DNA of 38,015 nt from Candidatus Paracaedibacteraceae bacterium UBA6184 (GTDB lineage: Bacteria; Pseudomonadota; Alphaproteobacteria; UBA6184), in the NCBI GenBank assembly GCA_002422845.1, contig DITM01000004.1:1-38015 (forward strand), in the 5' to 3' direction. Position numbers and translations under genes: made by a program. The notes below the pieces were generated by a model that worked only from the letters and a program-made list of their open reading frames with translations, had not been told where the DNA came from and ran no database searches. Below, piece after piece: positions 7,208 through 15,047 of this stretch; position 1 is the first letter of the stretch, and every line of letters starts with the position of its first letter.

Positions 7208-9115
7208 ATGCAGATTGAATTTCCCGACGGGCGTGTACAGCAAATAGAAGCTGGGGTTACAGGTTCAGATATAGCGAAAGGCATTAGTCCATCGCTTGAG
7301 AAGAAGGCTGTCGCCATTTCATTGAATGGTGAATTAAAAGATTTGAATGTGCCTTTAACCGCGGGTGGGAAGTTTCGGATTATTACTAAAGACGATCCTG
7401 AGGGGGTAGAAATCTTGCGCCATGACACGGCACACGTATTGGCAGAAACGATTAAAGAATTATATCCGGATGCTCAAATTACAATTGGTCCGGTTATTGA
7501 AAATGGTTTCTTCTATGACATCTATCGAGATAAGCCATTCACGACGGATGATTTTGAGGGTATCGAGCAACGCATGCGCGAAATTGTTGATCGTAATGAA
7601 CCGATTCAACGTGAAGAATGGGATCGTGATGAAGCAATTAAATATTTTGAATCCATTGGTGAAAAGTTTAAAGCTGAAATCATTCGCGATATTCCAGCAG
7701 GACAAGTCATCTCTTTATATCGCCAAGGTAAATTCCTGGATTTATGTCGAGGGCCTCATTTGCCGTCTACGGGGCGTTTGGGTAAAGCCTTTAAGTTAAT
7801 GAAGTTGGCGGGTGCTTATTGGCGTGGTGACTCTAAGAATCCAATGTTACAACGTATTTATGGAACAGCCTGGGCGACTGAAGAACAATTAAAGCAACAT
7901 TTGCATATGTTAGAAGAGGCAGAAAAGCGCGACCATCGTAAGTTAGGTCGTGAGATGGATTTGTTCCATATGCAAGATGAAGCGCCAGGAAGTGTGTTTT
8001 GGCATCCAAAAGGTTGGACAATATATCGCGAATTGCAGAACTATATCCGACGTCGTATTTCCAAAGTGGGATATGTAGAGGTGAATACGCCCATCATGGT
8101 GGATCGTATTTTGTGGGAAGCCTCAGGGCACTGGGAAAAATTTCATGAGAACATGTTTATTTCCGAAACTGAAGATAAACTCTTTGCACTAAAGCCTATG
8201 AACTGCCCCTGTCATGTTCAGATTTTCCGCCAAGGAATTAAAAGTTATCGTGATTTACCATTGCGTATGGCTGAATTTGGATGTTGTCACCGTAATGAAC
8301 CTTCAGGTGCATTGCATGGATTGATGCGTGTTCGTTCGTTCGTGCAAGATGATGCACATATTTTCTGTCAGGAAGATGATATTACGTCAGAAACAAAAGC
8401 ATTTTGTGATCTGTTGATGAGCGTATACAAAGACTTTGGGTTTACGGATGTTCGAATTAAATTCTCAGATCGTCCTGAAAAGCGGGCAGGAACTGATGCC
8501 ACATGGGATAAAGCCGAAGGTGCATTAATGGAGGCTGTAAAAGCTTCAGGTCTTGAATATACATTAAATCCCGGTGAAGGTGCATTCTATGGGCCTAAAT
8601 TAGAATTTGTGTTGCGTGATGCAATCGGTCGCGATTGGCAGTGTGGAACGTTACAAGTAGACTTTGTATTGCCCGAACGATTGGATGCGAACTATATTGG
8701 GTCGGACGGTGAAAAGCACCGCCCCGTGATGTTGCACAGAGCTATCTTGGGATCGATTGAGCGATTCTTTGGTATATTGATTGAAAACTATGCAGGAAAG
8801 TTGCCGCTGTGGTTGGCTCCTACTCAAGTCGTTATTGCAACGGTTGTGGATAGTGCCAATGAGTATGCGAAAATCATCTGCGATCAATTAAAAGAGGCAG
8901 AATTGCGAGTCGGTATGGATTTGCGTAATGAAAAAATTAGCTATAAAGTGCGCGATTTAAGTGTGCAAAAGATTCCGTATATTGCTGTTGTGGGTGCAAA
9001 AGAAGCTGAAGAGCAAACAATTTCTTTGCGTCAATTAGGCTCACAAGAGCAAACAGTAATGACTTTGAAAGATTTTGTTGCTATGATGAAGGCAAATGCA
9101 GCCCCACCAGCTTAG
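7208..9115 (+). CDS. thrS: Threonyl-tRNA synthetase
   Basis: It charges tRNA-Thr. An N-terminal TGS domain (about 1-60) is followed by the editing domain with its HxxxH motif (HDTAHVLAE, about residue 75). The class II core carries the zinc ligands Cys333, His384 and His510, which match the E. coli positions closely. Motif 2 includes the arginine-bearing CCHRNEPSGALHGLMRVR, and motif 3 is in HRAILGSIERF. The anticodon-binding domain covers the last 100 residues. At 635 residues it is full length. AAGGA lies at 7196-7200, before the ATG. infC follows after a short hairpin, a common pairing. Confidence 0.97.
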   Translation: MQIEFPDGRVQQIEAGVTGSDIAKGISPSLEKKAVAISLNGELKDLNVPLTAGGKFRIITKDDPEGVEILRHDTAHVLAETIKELYPDAQITIGPVIENGFFYDIYRDKPFTTDDFEGIEQRMREIVDRNEPIQREEWDRDEAIKYFESIGEKFKAEIIRDIPAGQVISLYRQGKFLDLCRGPHLPSTGRLGKAFKLMKLAGAYWRGDSKNPMLQRIYGTAWATEEQLKQHLHMLEEAEKRDHRKLGREMDLFHMQDEAPGSVFWHPKGWTIYRELQNYIRRRISKVGYVEVNTPIMVDRILWEASGHWEKFHENMFISETEDKLFALKPMNCPCHVQIFRQGIKSYRDLPLRMAEFGCCHRNEPSGALHGLMRVRSFVQDDAHIFCQEDDITSETKAFCDLLMSVYKDFGFTDVRIKFSDRPEKRAGTDATWDKAEGALMEAVKASGLEYTLNPGEGAFYGPKLEFVLRDAIGRDWQCGTLQVDFVLPERLDANYIGSDGEKHRPVMLHRAILGSIERFFGILIENYAGKLPLWLAPTQVVIATVVDSANEYAKIICDQLKEAELRVGMDLRNEKISYKVRDLSVQKIPYIAVVGAKEAEEQTISLRQLGSQEQTVMTLKDFVAMMKANAAPPA

Positions 9116-9128
9116 GCGGGGCTCTTTT
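9100..9128 (+). terminator. Rho-independent terminator or attenuator after thrS
   Basis: The stem AGCCCCACC / GGCGGGGCT (9100-9108 with 9115-9123, one mismatch) is followed by CTTTTT. It overlaps the last thrS codons and stop and sits 30 bases before infC, so it may lower infC transcription relative to thrS. Confidence 0.75.
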
Positions 9129-9157
9129 TAGAGCCGTATTAACAGAGAAAGGTATAG

Positions 9158-9682
9158 ATGAGCTCTCCATTTGATAATATTCGGATTAATGAAAAGATTC
9201 AGGCTCCGAGTGTTCGATTTATTGATGCCAATGGCGAAATGATTGGTGTGATGTCCCCTAAAGAAGCTTTAAAAGCAGCGTATGATGCGGGGGTAGATTT
9301 AGTAGAGATTTCTCCTAATGCAGATCCACCTGTATGTAAGGCGTTGGACTTCGGAAAATACAAATTTGAACTTCAAAAGAAAAAAGTTGAAGAAAAGAAA
9401 AAGCAAAAGATTGTTTTAATTAAAGAAATTAAATTAAAGCCACGTATCGGTGAAAATGATTATCAGGTTAAACTAAAAGCCGCGATAAAGTTTTTAGAAG
9501 ATGGCGATAAGGTTAAAATGAATATGCGTTTTCGTGGTCGTGAGGTGTCGCATAGTGAATTTGGTATGAATTTGGTGATGCGATTTATTGAGGATTTGAA
9601 GCTGTATGGTGAGCCGAATTCTACCTATCCCAGATTAGAAAACATGCAGATTAACCTGACATTTTCATCACTGAAAAAATAA
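9158..9682 (+). CDS. infC: Translation initiation factor IF-3
   Basis: It binds the 30S subunit, blocks premature 50S joining and checks the start codon. The N-terminal domain has the expected IRINEKIQAPSVRFIDANGE. A lysine-rich linker helix follows (KKKVEEKKKQKIV), then the C-terminal domain with KPRIGENDYQVK and MRFRGREVSH. At 174 residues it is normal length. The ATG at 9158 follows GAGAAAGG. Many bacteria have rpmI and rplT next, but here a terminator and an effector-like gene follow. Confidence 0.96.
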   Translation: MSSPFDNIRINEKIQAPSVRFIDANGEMIGVMSPKEALKAAYDAGVDLVEISPNADPPVCKALDFGKYKFELQKKKVEEKKKQKIVLIKEIKLKPRIGENDYQVKLKAAIKFLEDGDKVKMNMRFRGREVSHSEFGMNLVMRFIEDLKLYGEPNSTYPRLENMQINLTFSSLKK

Positions 9683-9702
9683 AGTTGTCTATTTGCACAT
9701 AT

Positions 9703-9735
9703 AAAAAAAGAGCTCGCTAAGGGCTCTTTTTTATT
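9703..9735 (+). terminator. Rho-independent terminator after infC
   Basis: AAAAAAGAGCT and GGGCTCTTTTTT form a stem over the loop CGCTAA, running into a T-rich tail. It closes the thrS-infC unit. Confidence 0.85.
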
Positions 9736-9852
9736 GGTGTGTAAAGTGTGTATGTTAACAAAAATTAATATATATGAAAAAAATGTAAAAATTAAGGATT
9801 TGTTAACGTTTGTTCAGTAATATTCACCTTGGAGAAACGCAAAGGAGATATC

Positions 9853-10671
9853 ATGAAAAAAGTACTATTAACAGCTACACTTCTTTTATCTACAACGTCT
9901 TATATTAATGCAGAAACAGTTGCGTCAGGTTCGGGACAAGAATTTGATGTAATATCTGTTCCTGGAGATGGAAATTGTGCGTTTACAGCGATTGATAGAT
10001 CGCGTGATGAAGTTGTCGCGGCACTGCAAGCTGCGGTTCAAGATAACGAGGATGTCTATAAGGGCTTTTATGCATCGCGAAGTTCCCTTCATGATGCGGT
10101 CGCTGGATTAAATCATGCGTCAAGTGCTGGCGATGTGAATGCAGTTTTGGCTCAAGTAGATAGCTTTGTTTCAAGTAGTAGTTCGCAGTATGCAACTGAT
10201 CCAGATTATCGAAGTCCGTCGAAACTAGCTGAAGCTGCTTTAGCAGAGTTTAGATCAGGATTAGGATCATTTTCAGCAGAAGATTTTGTGTCGGCTAGAA
10301 GGCTACTTCAAAGCCGTATTGAAAATATGTATTTCGAACGATATGAAGCATTTCAGACAGCGCTTAAGGAAGAGCTAATAGAAAGCGGAGTGTCGGCATC
10401 TAAATTAAATACCAAGGCGGAATTATCGCAGGGTATCACAGATGTATTTGCAAAAAACAATGGCAGATCGTCATGGTTGCCAATGGGATTAATCTTTGGG
10501 GTTCAAGAACGTTTGGGATTAAACTTGGCAGTTTGGTCGTCTCGGGATGAGCCAACAGGCAAAGTTCAACTGTACCAATTTAGTGCACCAGCTGATAACG
10601 TTTGGGATCCGTCGGTCGTGCATGTTCGATGGAGTGGTGGACACTTTGATGTTCTTAAGCCTAAATCGTAA
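9853..10671 (+). CDS. Exported OTU-like cysteine protease (predicted deubiquitinase)
   Basis: OTU proteases cleave ubiquitin chains, and bacterial members are usually effectors acting on host cells. The active-site box GDGNCAFTAI holds Asp39 and Cys42 (numbered from the ATG at 9853). The C-terminal HVRWSGGHFDVL holds His264, in the position of the OTU catalytic His. In between lies a long helical insert (residues 55-200). A signal peptide (MKKVLLTATLLLSTTSYINA) precedes the mature enzyme. AAGGAG at 9842-9847 decides this ATG over an in-frame TTG at 9829. Flanking terminators make it a single-gene unit. Overall identity outside the two boxes is weak; the fold call rests on box spacing and sequence. 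Confidence 0.72.
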   Translation: MKKVLLTATLLLSTTSYINAETVASGSGQEFDVISVPGDGNCAFTAIDRSRDEVVAALQAAVQDNEDVYKGFYASRSSLHDAVAGLNHASSAGDVNAVLAQVDSFVSSSSSQYATDPDYRSPSKLAEAALAEFRSGLGSFSAEDFVSARRLLQSRIENMYFERYEAFQTALKEELIESGVSASKLNTKAELSQGITDVFAKNNGRSSWLPMGLIFGVQERLGLNLAVWSSRDEPTGKVQLYQFSAPADNVWDPSVVHVRWSGGHFDVLKPKS

Positions 10672-10680
10672 ATAAATACT

Positions 10681-10712
10681 AAAAAAGCCCGGAAATCTTC
10701 CGGGCTTTTTTT
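10681..10712. terminator. Strong bidirectional terminator
   Basis: AAAAAGCCCGGAA - ATC - TTCCGGGCTTTTT is a perfect stem with A and T runs on both sides. It serves the OTU gene (plus) and the HU gene (minus). Confidence 0.93.
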
Positions 10713-10725
10713 GTGTTAAGCGAAA

Positions 10726-11004
10726 TTATTTTCCGTTTAACGTTTCTTTTAATTCTTTTGCTGGGCGAAATTTTGCTTGGATAGAGGCAGGGATGCTAAT
10801 TGCCGCACCCGTTTGTGGGTTGCGACCTTGACGAGCTTCTTGCTTTTTGCCAACAAATGTACCAAATCCACTTACGCGAACTTCATCGCCACTTTTTAAA
10901 GTTTGGCTAATAGTATCAAAAATTCCATGCAATACGTTCTTGGAATCAACTTTCGTCATTCCTGTTTGTTTTGCGATCGCATCGATTAAATCAGTTGTAT
11001 TCAT
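10726..11004 (-). CDS. hupB: HU-family DNA-binding protein
   Basis: A small nucleoid protein that bends DNA as a dimer. The 92 residues begin MNTTDLIDAIAKQTGMTK. They contain VSGFGTFVGKKQEARQGRNPQTG, here quoted in part as GFGTFVGKK and GRNPQTG, the HU/IHF signature, and the DNA-binding arm with an IPA turn. AGGAGC (11011-11016) places the start at 11004; the longer reading to 11040 has no ribosome site. HU is preferred over IHF because the arm and the C-terminus (AKELKETLN) follow HU. Expressed towards the OTU gene with a shared terminator. Confidence 0.93.
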   Translation of the reverse strand: MNTTDLIDAIAKQTGMTKVDSKNVLHGIFDTISQTLKSGDEVRVSGFGTFVGKKQEARQGRNPQTGAAISIPASIQAKFRPAKELKETLNGK

Positions 11005-11103
11005 TAAATTGCTCCTAAATAAAAATTTACACATGATCATATATCGATATTTTCAGATAACGCAATGAAAAAAACCAGTATTTGCAGCATTTTTAGGGTT
11101 TTT

Positions 11104-11131
11104 TTGACAAATTTGATACTATTTTTATACT
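11104..11131 (+). promoter_or_regulatory. Strong sigma70 promoter reading into a gene-free region
   Basis: TTGACA (11104-11109), a 16-base spacer and TATACT (11126-11131) point rightwards. No coding gene follows on this strand before 12273, so the product is probably the structured RNA described next. Predicted start near 11138. Confidence 0.6.
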
Positions 11132-11137
11132 TTTGAT

Positions 11138-11350
11138 GGTTTTGAGTGGTTTTTAGTTTAAAAAAACAATGGTTTTATGTAAAGTGAACGTGGCTGGGGA
11201 ACTCGTGATCTTCTTATAATTCCTGGGGCGAATACGTATAGAACGGGAGCTGTCCCTGTCTTAAGCCCTGGCTTTTGATACATGGCACCCACCTGATGAT
11301 TAATGTCACAGGTGAATTTAACACGGACACGGTTACCCTGGCTAATTCTT
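11138..11350 (+). ncRNA. Candidate structured RNA, possibly 6S RNA
   Basis: The gap between HU and the crotonase holds no credible gene but a strong promoter and a foldable region. A long closing stem joins GCTGGGGAACTCGTG (11193-11207) to CACGGTTACCCTGGC (11328-11342), with 14 pairs and two single-base bulges. Its G-U pairs would be A-C mismatches in the opposite transcript, so the plus strand is the RNA. Inside are hairpins CACCTG/CAGGTG (11290-11295 with 11309-11314), AAGCC/GGCTT (11263-11274) and GGGA/TCCC (11245-11256). A 150-180-base RNA closed by a long imperfect stem recalls 6S RNA, which binds RNA polymerase. The 6S identity is a guess; the 3' end is not marked by a terminator. Confidence 0.42.
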
Positions 11351-11442
11351 CTTATATATTGACTATTTTTCAAGAGTTCGATCTAATCCTATAGATTAAC
11401 TGTCATTTGACGAAACGTTTGCGTGGTTAATGACCCAATAAT

Positions 11443-12207
11443 CTAACAATCTTTAAAGACAGGGGGGCGTTTTTGCAAAAATGCTTGAAAGCCTTCCTGT
11501 TGATCGTCTAAATCGAACGTGCTTAGAAATAAATCTCGTTCGTAAATGACTCCTTTGTTTAGGGGGTGTTCTTCAGCTAACCGTAACGCGGCCTTGGCTT
11601 TGATCAAAATGGGAAGAGACTTCGCTGCAATAAGATTGGCGGTATCGGTGACTGTTTGATGCAATCGATCTAGCGGTACAACTTGTGAGACTAACCCCCA
11701 ATTTAAGGCAGTTTCAGCATCGATTCTGCGACCTGTTAAGATCATGTCGTTGGCGCGATACATGCCGATACGACGGGGTAATCGTTGAGTAGCTCCGATG
11801 CCTGGAATGGTTCCGACACTCAGCTCAGGTTGTGTAAACATGGTTGAATCTGCTGCGATCAAAACATCTCCCATCAGTGCAAATTCTAAACCTCCTCCAA
11901 ATGCATAGCCATGAATCGACATAATAATGGGTTTTGAGAAGGTTGCTATACTATTCCATAAGTCTAAGAAATTCCGTCGGTATTCAGGGGTATTGTTCGT
12001 GGTGAACTCTTTTAAATCAATGCCGACAGAAAATGCTTTTTCGACAAGACTTTCAATAATAACAACTTTGATGCGTGGGTTCGATTCCCATGTTTGAAGG
12101 GTGGACGCGATATCCTTTCCCATTTCTAACGTTAGGGCATTCAACGACGTTGGTGAATTTAACTGAATGTGAGCAATAAAATCTTGAACGTATGTAATAA
12201 TGAACAT
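11443..12207 (-). CDS. Enoyl-CoA hydratase/isomerase (crotonase) family protein
   Basis: Crotonases hydrate or isomerise enoyl-CoA thioesters. The CoA/oxyanion-hole motif SIHGYAFGGGLEFALMGDV is present, and both catalytic glutamates of hydratases are conserved: Glu108 (GGGLEF) and Glu128 (TQPELSVGTIPGIG). The TQRLPRRIG and LTGRRIDAETALNWGLV segments complete the family pattern, at 254 residues. Conservation of both Glu favours hydratase over isomerase. It is not next to other beta-oxidation genes, so the pathway (short-chain fatty acid or amino acid breakdown) is open. Its minus-strand 3' end faces the RNA candidate. Confidence 0.88.
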   Translation of the reverse strand: MFIITYVQDFIAHIQLNSPTSLNALTLEMGKDIASTLQTWESNPRIKVVIIESLVEKAFSVGIDLKEFTTNNTPEYRRNFLDLWNSIATFSKPIIMSIHGYAFGGGLEFALMGDVLIAADSTMFTQPELSVGTIPGIGATQRLPRRIGMYRANDMILTGRRIDAETALNWGLVSQVVPLDRLHQTVTDTANLIAAKSLPILIKAKAALRLAEEHPLNKGVIYERDLFLSTFDLDDQQEGFQAFLQKRPPVFKDC

Positions 12208-12272
12208 GGCAGTTTCTTTTTATTTAGTGTACGGTATTAAAATTTATTTTGCCAGTCAAAGTATGTTTTAAA

Positions 12273-12764
12273 ATGAAATATATGTATATAGTCACTGCTT
12301 TTTTAGTTGGATTTATACCTGTGAACGCCTCTGAATTAAATTCGGATGCTGTGCAAGCCGTTAGGTTTGATAGTGACGCTATGGCGCAAAAATTAACGAA
12401 TGAATTTAGCAGTGATCAAAAAGAGCATGTATTTTACCTGGCGAATAATGGAGAGGGCGGGGATTTTAAATTTAAAGAAGAGTCTTCTGATCGAGTTATC
12501 TGGATATCTTCTCTACCAAAATTAGAATATGAAGCTGATGGCTTAGGGCTAAAAAGGGTCAGGTTTGATAGCTTAGATGGGGCTAACTCAGTGTTTCATT
12601 TCTTGGTTGAAGATCAGTCTTATAAATTACATTTAAGTCAAGAGACGGCGGCCATTCGAACAACCCGCACAAGTCCAGTAGAGCATATTAATTTGATTAA
12701 AGCATGGCTTGCAACCTTTAAAGGTCAGCCAATTAGTAATGCGTTGGTCGTGCGAAGCGAATAA
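12273..12764 (+). CDS. Small exported protein of unknown function
   Basis: Not recognised. The chosen ATG (12273) gives MKYMYIVTAFLVGFIPVNA followed by SELN, a signal peptide with a good cleavage site. A TTG at 12249 and an ATG at 12282 are alternatives, and none has a strong ribosome site. The mature part is about 144 residues, mixed alpha/beta, without cysteines, with charged strands (HVFYLANNGEGGDFKFKEE, SVFHFLVEDQSYKLHL). It is divergent from the crotonase and is followed by the ubiE promoter. Probably periplasmic or secreted. Confidence 0.55.
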   Translation: MKYMYIVTAFLVGFIPVNASELNSDAVQAVRFDSDAMAQKLTNEFSSDQKEHVFYLANNGEGGDFKFKEESSDRVIWISSLPKLEYEADGLGLKRVRFDSLDGANSVFHFLVEDQSYKLHLSQETAAIRTTRTSPVEHINLIKAWLATFKGQPISNALVVRSE

Positions 12765-12797
12765 CGTTTTTTTCATACTAAGTCTATTTTGAAGTTA

Positions 12798-12806
12798 TGT
12801 TACAAT
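12798..12806 (+). promoter_or_regulatory. Extended -10 promoter of ubiE
   Basis: TGTTACAAT is a TGn-TACAAT extended -10. The predicted start falls near 12813, at the inner edge of the left arm of the palindrome described next. Confidence 0.5.
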
Positions 12807-12807
12807 A

Positions 12808-12828
12808 CCCCCAAAGAATTCTTGGGGG
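12808..12828 (+). promoter_or_regulatory. Palindrome overlapping the ubiE ribosome site
   Basis: CCCCCAA (12808-12814) pairs with TTGGGGG (12822-12828) and is followed by ATTTTTATT. The right arm GGGGGA is also the only ribosome-site-like sequence, 9 bases before the ubiE ATG. In a read-through transcript the hairpin would terminate or hide the ribosome site. A transcript from the local promoter would start inside it and leave the site free. Confidence 0.5.
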
Positions 12829-12837
12829 ATTTTTATT

Positions 12838-13566
12838 ATGATAGATCAGTTGTCTGAACATACTAACCGTGTGAAAAACATATTTAATCGGGTGGCAAGT
12901 AAATATGACTTGATGAATGATCTGATGAGTTTTGGGCTTCATCGGGTTTGGAAACGTCAATTTGTCCAACGATTGTCAATCAAACCAGATGCACATTATG
13001 TTGATGTAGCTGCTGGAACTGGCGATATTGCTCGATTAATTCATAAAAAAATCGTAAGTCATGGGCTTGCGCCATGTATAACCGCCGTGGATCCCAATGA
13101 ATCGATGATGGGGCAAGGCAAAGCCAAGCTGATTGATAAGGGCATAGTTGCGGGTGTGAACTGGGTTCAAGCATCCGCAGAATCGTTACCTTTTGATGAT
13201 AACAGTGTTGATGCACTTACCATTTCATTTGGGTTGCGAAATGTGACGGATCGAGAAACCGCACTGCGTGAGTTTTATCGGGTCTTGAAACCCGGCGGGC
13301 AGTTTCTATGCTTGGAATTTAGCGAGGTGCAGCATAAACACGTGAATGCTGTCTACACGTTTTATAGCCAGAATGTGATTCCTAAACTTGGGAATTATAT
13401 CGTGCCCAAATTAGAGGATCCGCCCTATGAATATCTCGTGGATAGTATTCAGCATTTTCCGAATCAACCCACGTTGAAAAATATGATAGAATCCGCAGGA
13501 TTCAAAACAGTAACGTATACAAATTTAACCGATGGCATTGTCGCCATACATGAAGGATGGAAATAA
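12838..13566 (+). CDS. ubiE: Ubiquinone/menaquinone biosynthesis C-methyltransferase
   Basis: It methylates the benzoquinol (or naphthoquinol) ring in respiratory quinone synthesis. SAM motif I is YVDVAAGTGDIARL (residues 54-67). The family signatures are the N-terminal FNRVASKYDLMNDLMSFGLHR, shown here as its first part VASKYDLMND, then GLRNVTDRETALREFYRVLKPGG and the C-terminal GIVAIHEGWK. The 242 residues are normal. The dut ATG follows directly after the stop, so the two are co-transcribed. Confidence 0.95.
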   Translation: MIDQLSEHTNRVKNIFNRVASKYDLMNDLMSFGLHRVWKRQFVQRLSIKPDAHYVDVAAGTGDIARLIHKKIVSHGLAPCITAVDPNESMMGQGKAKLIDKGIVAGVNWVQASAESLPFDDNSVDALTISFGLRNVTDRETALREFYRVLKPGGQFLCLEFSEVQHKHVNAVYTFYSQNVIPKLGNYIVPKLEDPPYEYLVDSIQHFPNQPTLKNMIESAGFKTVTYTNLTDGIVAIHEGWK

Positions 13567-14025
13567 ATGATCGATACATTAACACGCACTTTAAACCTTG
13601 AAATACAACTTTTGCCGCATGCCAGAGGTGTTCCAGCCTATGCTACTGAACATAGTGCCGGGATGGACTTAATGGCTGCAATCGTGGAGGATATTATCGT
13701 TGCTCCTATGGAGCGCGTCTTGGTACCCACAGGCTTTATTATGGCGCTACCAGAGGGGTATGAGGCTCAGATTCGCCCGCGTTCAGGCTTGGCCTATAAA
13801 AATGGAGTGACCGTGTTAAACGCTCCAGGTACGATTGATGCAGATTATCGTGGCGAGGTAAAGGTTTTATTGGTGAATTTAAGCAATGAGCCATTTACGA
13901 TTAGTGCAGGTATGCGCATTGCTCAAATGGTAATTGCACCGTATACAAAAGCATCTTTACAACACGTTGATACTGTTTCTGAAACAGTACGCGGCGCTGG
14001 GGGCTTTGGATCCACAGGAGCATAA
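13567..14025 (+). CDS. dut: Deoxyuridine 5'-triphosphate nucleotidohydrolase (dUTPase)
   Basis: It hydrolyses dUTP to dUMP, keeping uracil out of DNA and supplying thymidylate synthesis. All five trimeric dUTPase motifs are present: AGMDLMA (31-37), PRSGLA (71-76), GTIDADYRGEV (88-98, catalytic Asp91), GMRIAQMVI (115-123) and the P-loop-like RGAGGFGSTG (142-151). Length is 152, as usual. It starts directly after the ubiE stop and is followed after 3 bases by the SH3b protein, so the three probably form one operon. Confidence 0.97.
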   Translation: MIDTLTRTLNLEIQLLPHARGVPAYATEHSAGMDLMAAIVEDIIVAPMERVLVPTGFIMALPEGYEAQIRPRSGLAYKNGVTVLNAPGTIDADYRGEVKVLLVNLSNEPFTISAGMRIAQMVIAPYTKASLQHVDTVSETVRGAGGFGSTGA

Positions 14026-14028
14026 TCA

Positions 14029-14532
14029 ATGATACGGTACATTTGCATATGTGTCGGTCTGATAGGGGGGGTGAGCGGAAACATTGATTCCGCTCAACCC
14101 GTTCAGGCGAAAACAGCCTTTAAGGGCAGCGGGTTACCGATCCCACGATTTGTCATGACCAAAGCGAACAAAGTGAATTTGCGAGCTGGGCCTGGAAATA
14201 ACTATCCCACGCGAGTGGTGTATAATCGAAAAAATATTCCCTTGATGGTCATTGCGGAGTTTGATTTTTGGCGAAAGATCAAAGATATGGATGGACAAGA
14301 AGGCTGGATCCATAAAACTCTGCTATCAAATACCATGCTCGTTTGGGTTAAGACTGAGATGGCCTCATTAATCTCAGATCCAACAAACCCTGAAACGGTG
14401 ATGTTAAAGGCTGAAAAAGGCGTTGAGGGAGAATTCCTAAAAGACATTAAGGGAAAATACGCAAAAGTTCGTATTGCTAATCAAAAAGGATGGATGTTGA
14501 TTGATGCGTTATGGGGCGTAATTCCAGAATAA
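14029..14532 (+). CDS. Exported SH3b-domain protein
   Basis: A signal peptide (about residues 1-28, ending QPVQA) leads into a bacterial SH3 domain: KVNLRAGPGNNYPTRVVY, then VIAEFDFWRKI and GQEGWIHKTLLS. A second, weaker SH3-like unit may follow (residues 115-165: VMLKAEKGVEGEFLK, KYAKVRIANQKGWM). Proteins of this kind in alphaproteobacteria are periplasmic and presumed to bind cell-wall peptides. It begins 3 bases after dut, so it is read from the ubiE promoter. The ligand is unknown. Confidence 0.75.
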   Translation: MIRYICICVGLIGGVSGNIDSAQPVQAKTAFKGSGLPIPRFVMTKANKVNLRAGPGNNYPTRVVYNRKNIPLMVIAEFDFWRKIKDMDGQEGWIHKTLLSNTMLVWVKTEMASLISDPTNPETVMLKAEKGVEGEFLKDIKGKYAKVRIANQKGWMLIDALWGVIPE

Positions 14533-14558
14533 AAGTCTTTGTTAAAATGGAAATGATT

Positions 14559-15047
14559 ATGGCTTATAAAAATGTAGTTATGGAAGATAATTATCCCAAT
14601 CCACTTAGTAGAGAGAGTTTTGAAAAAGCTGAGCACTTAATTGGTGTAGAGTTTCCATATCCCTTATATGATCTAATTAAAGATTACGATAAAGGAGCCC
14701 CAAAAGATAATGCAATCAAATTGATTATGCCAGGGGGGCGTTATGATGTTAATGGGCTTGGTGCATTTTTATCCTTTGATGATACAGACTCAAATTATAT
14801 CGTTGGAGCCTATTTATATAAACCTGAACATCAACCACAGGACGAACGATTTGTACCCTTTGGTGTAACAGGAAATGGGGATTATTTCTATTTCTTCTAC
14901 GAAAATGGAAAAGATGATCCACAGCCCAAAGTGTATTATTGGGCACACAGTTATAGTGAAATAGATGGCGGGTTAGTTTTCTTAGCCAATAGCTTTGAAG
15001 AATTTTTAGATATGCTAAAACCCGATGGCTATTATCCCGGTGGATAG
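14559..15047 (+). CDS. SMI1/KNR4 (SUKH-1) domain protein
   Basis: The sequence follows the SUKH pattern: an N-terminal helix pair (SFEKAEHLIGVEFPYPLYDLI in part: EHLIGVEFPYPLYD), the FLSFDD segment, the characteristic FGVTGNGDYFYF, a VYYWAHSY strand, and the C-terminal LANSFEEFLDML. In bacteria SUKH proteins are usually immunity proteins against polymorphic toxins. No toxin gene is adjacent, and there is no signal peptide. The ATG at 14559 is preferred because GGA lies nearby; an earlier in-frame ATG at 14511 overlaps the SH3b gene. About 162 residues. A toxin partner elsewhere, or a solitary defence role, is inferred only. Confidence 0.75.
   Translation: MAYKNVVMEDNYPNPLSRESFEKAEHLIGVEFPYPLYDLIKDYDKGAPKDNAIKLIMPGGRYDVNGLGAFLSFDDTDSNYIVGAYLYKPEHQPQDERFVPFGVTGNGDYFYFFYENGKDDPQPKVYYWAHSYSEIDGGLVFLANSFEEFLDMLKPDGYYPGG

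Noticed and set aside
11158..11373. A 71-codon minus-strand reading frame in the HU-crotonase gap
   Set aside because: It lies antisense to the structured RNA candidate, has no ribosome site and no familiar protein pattern.
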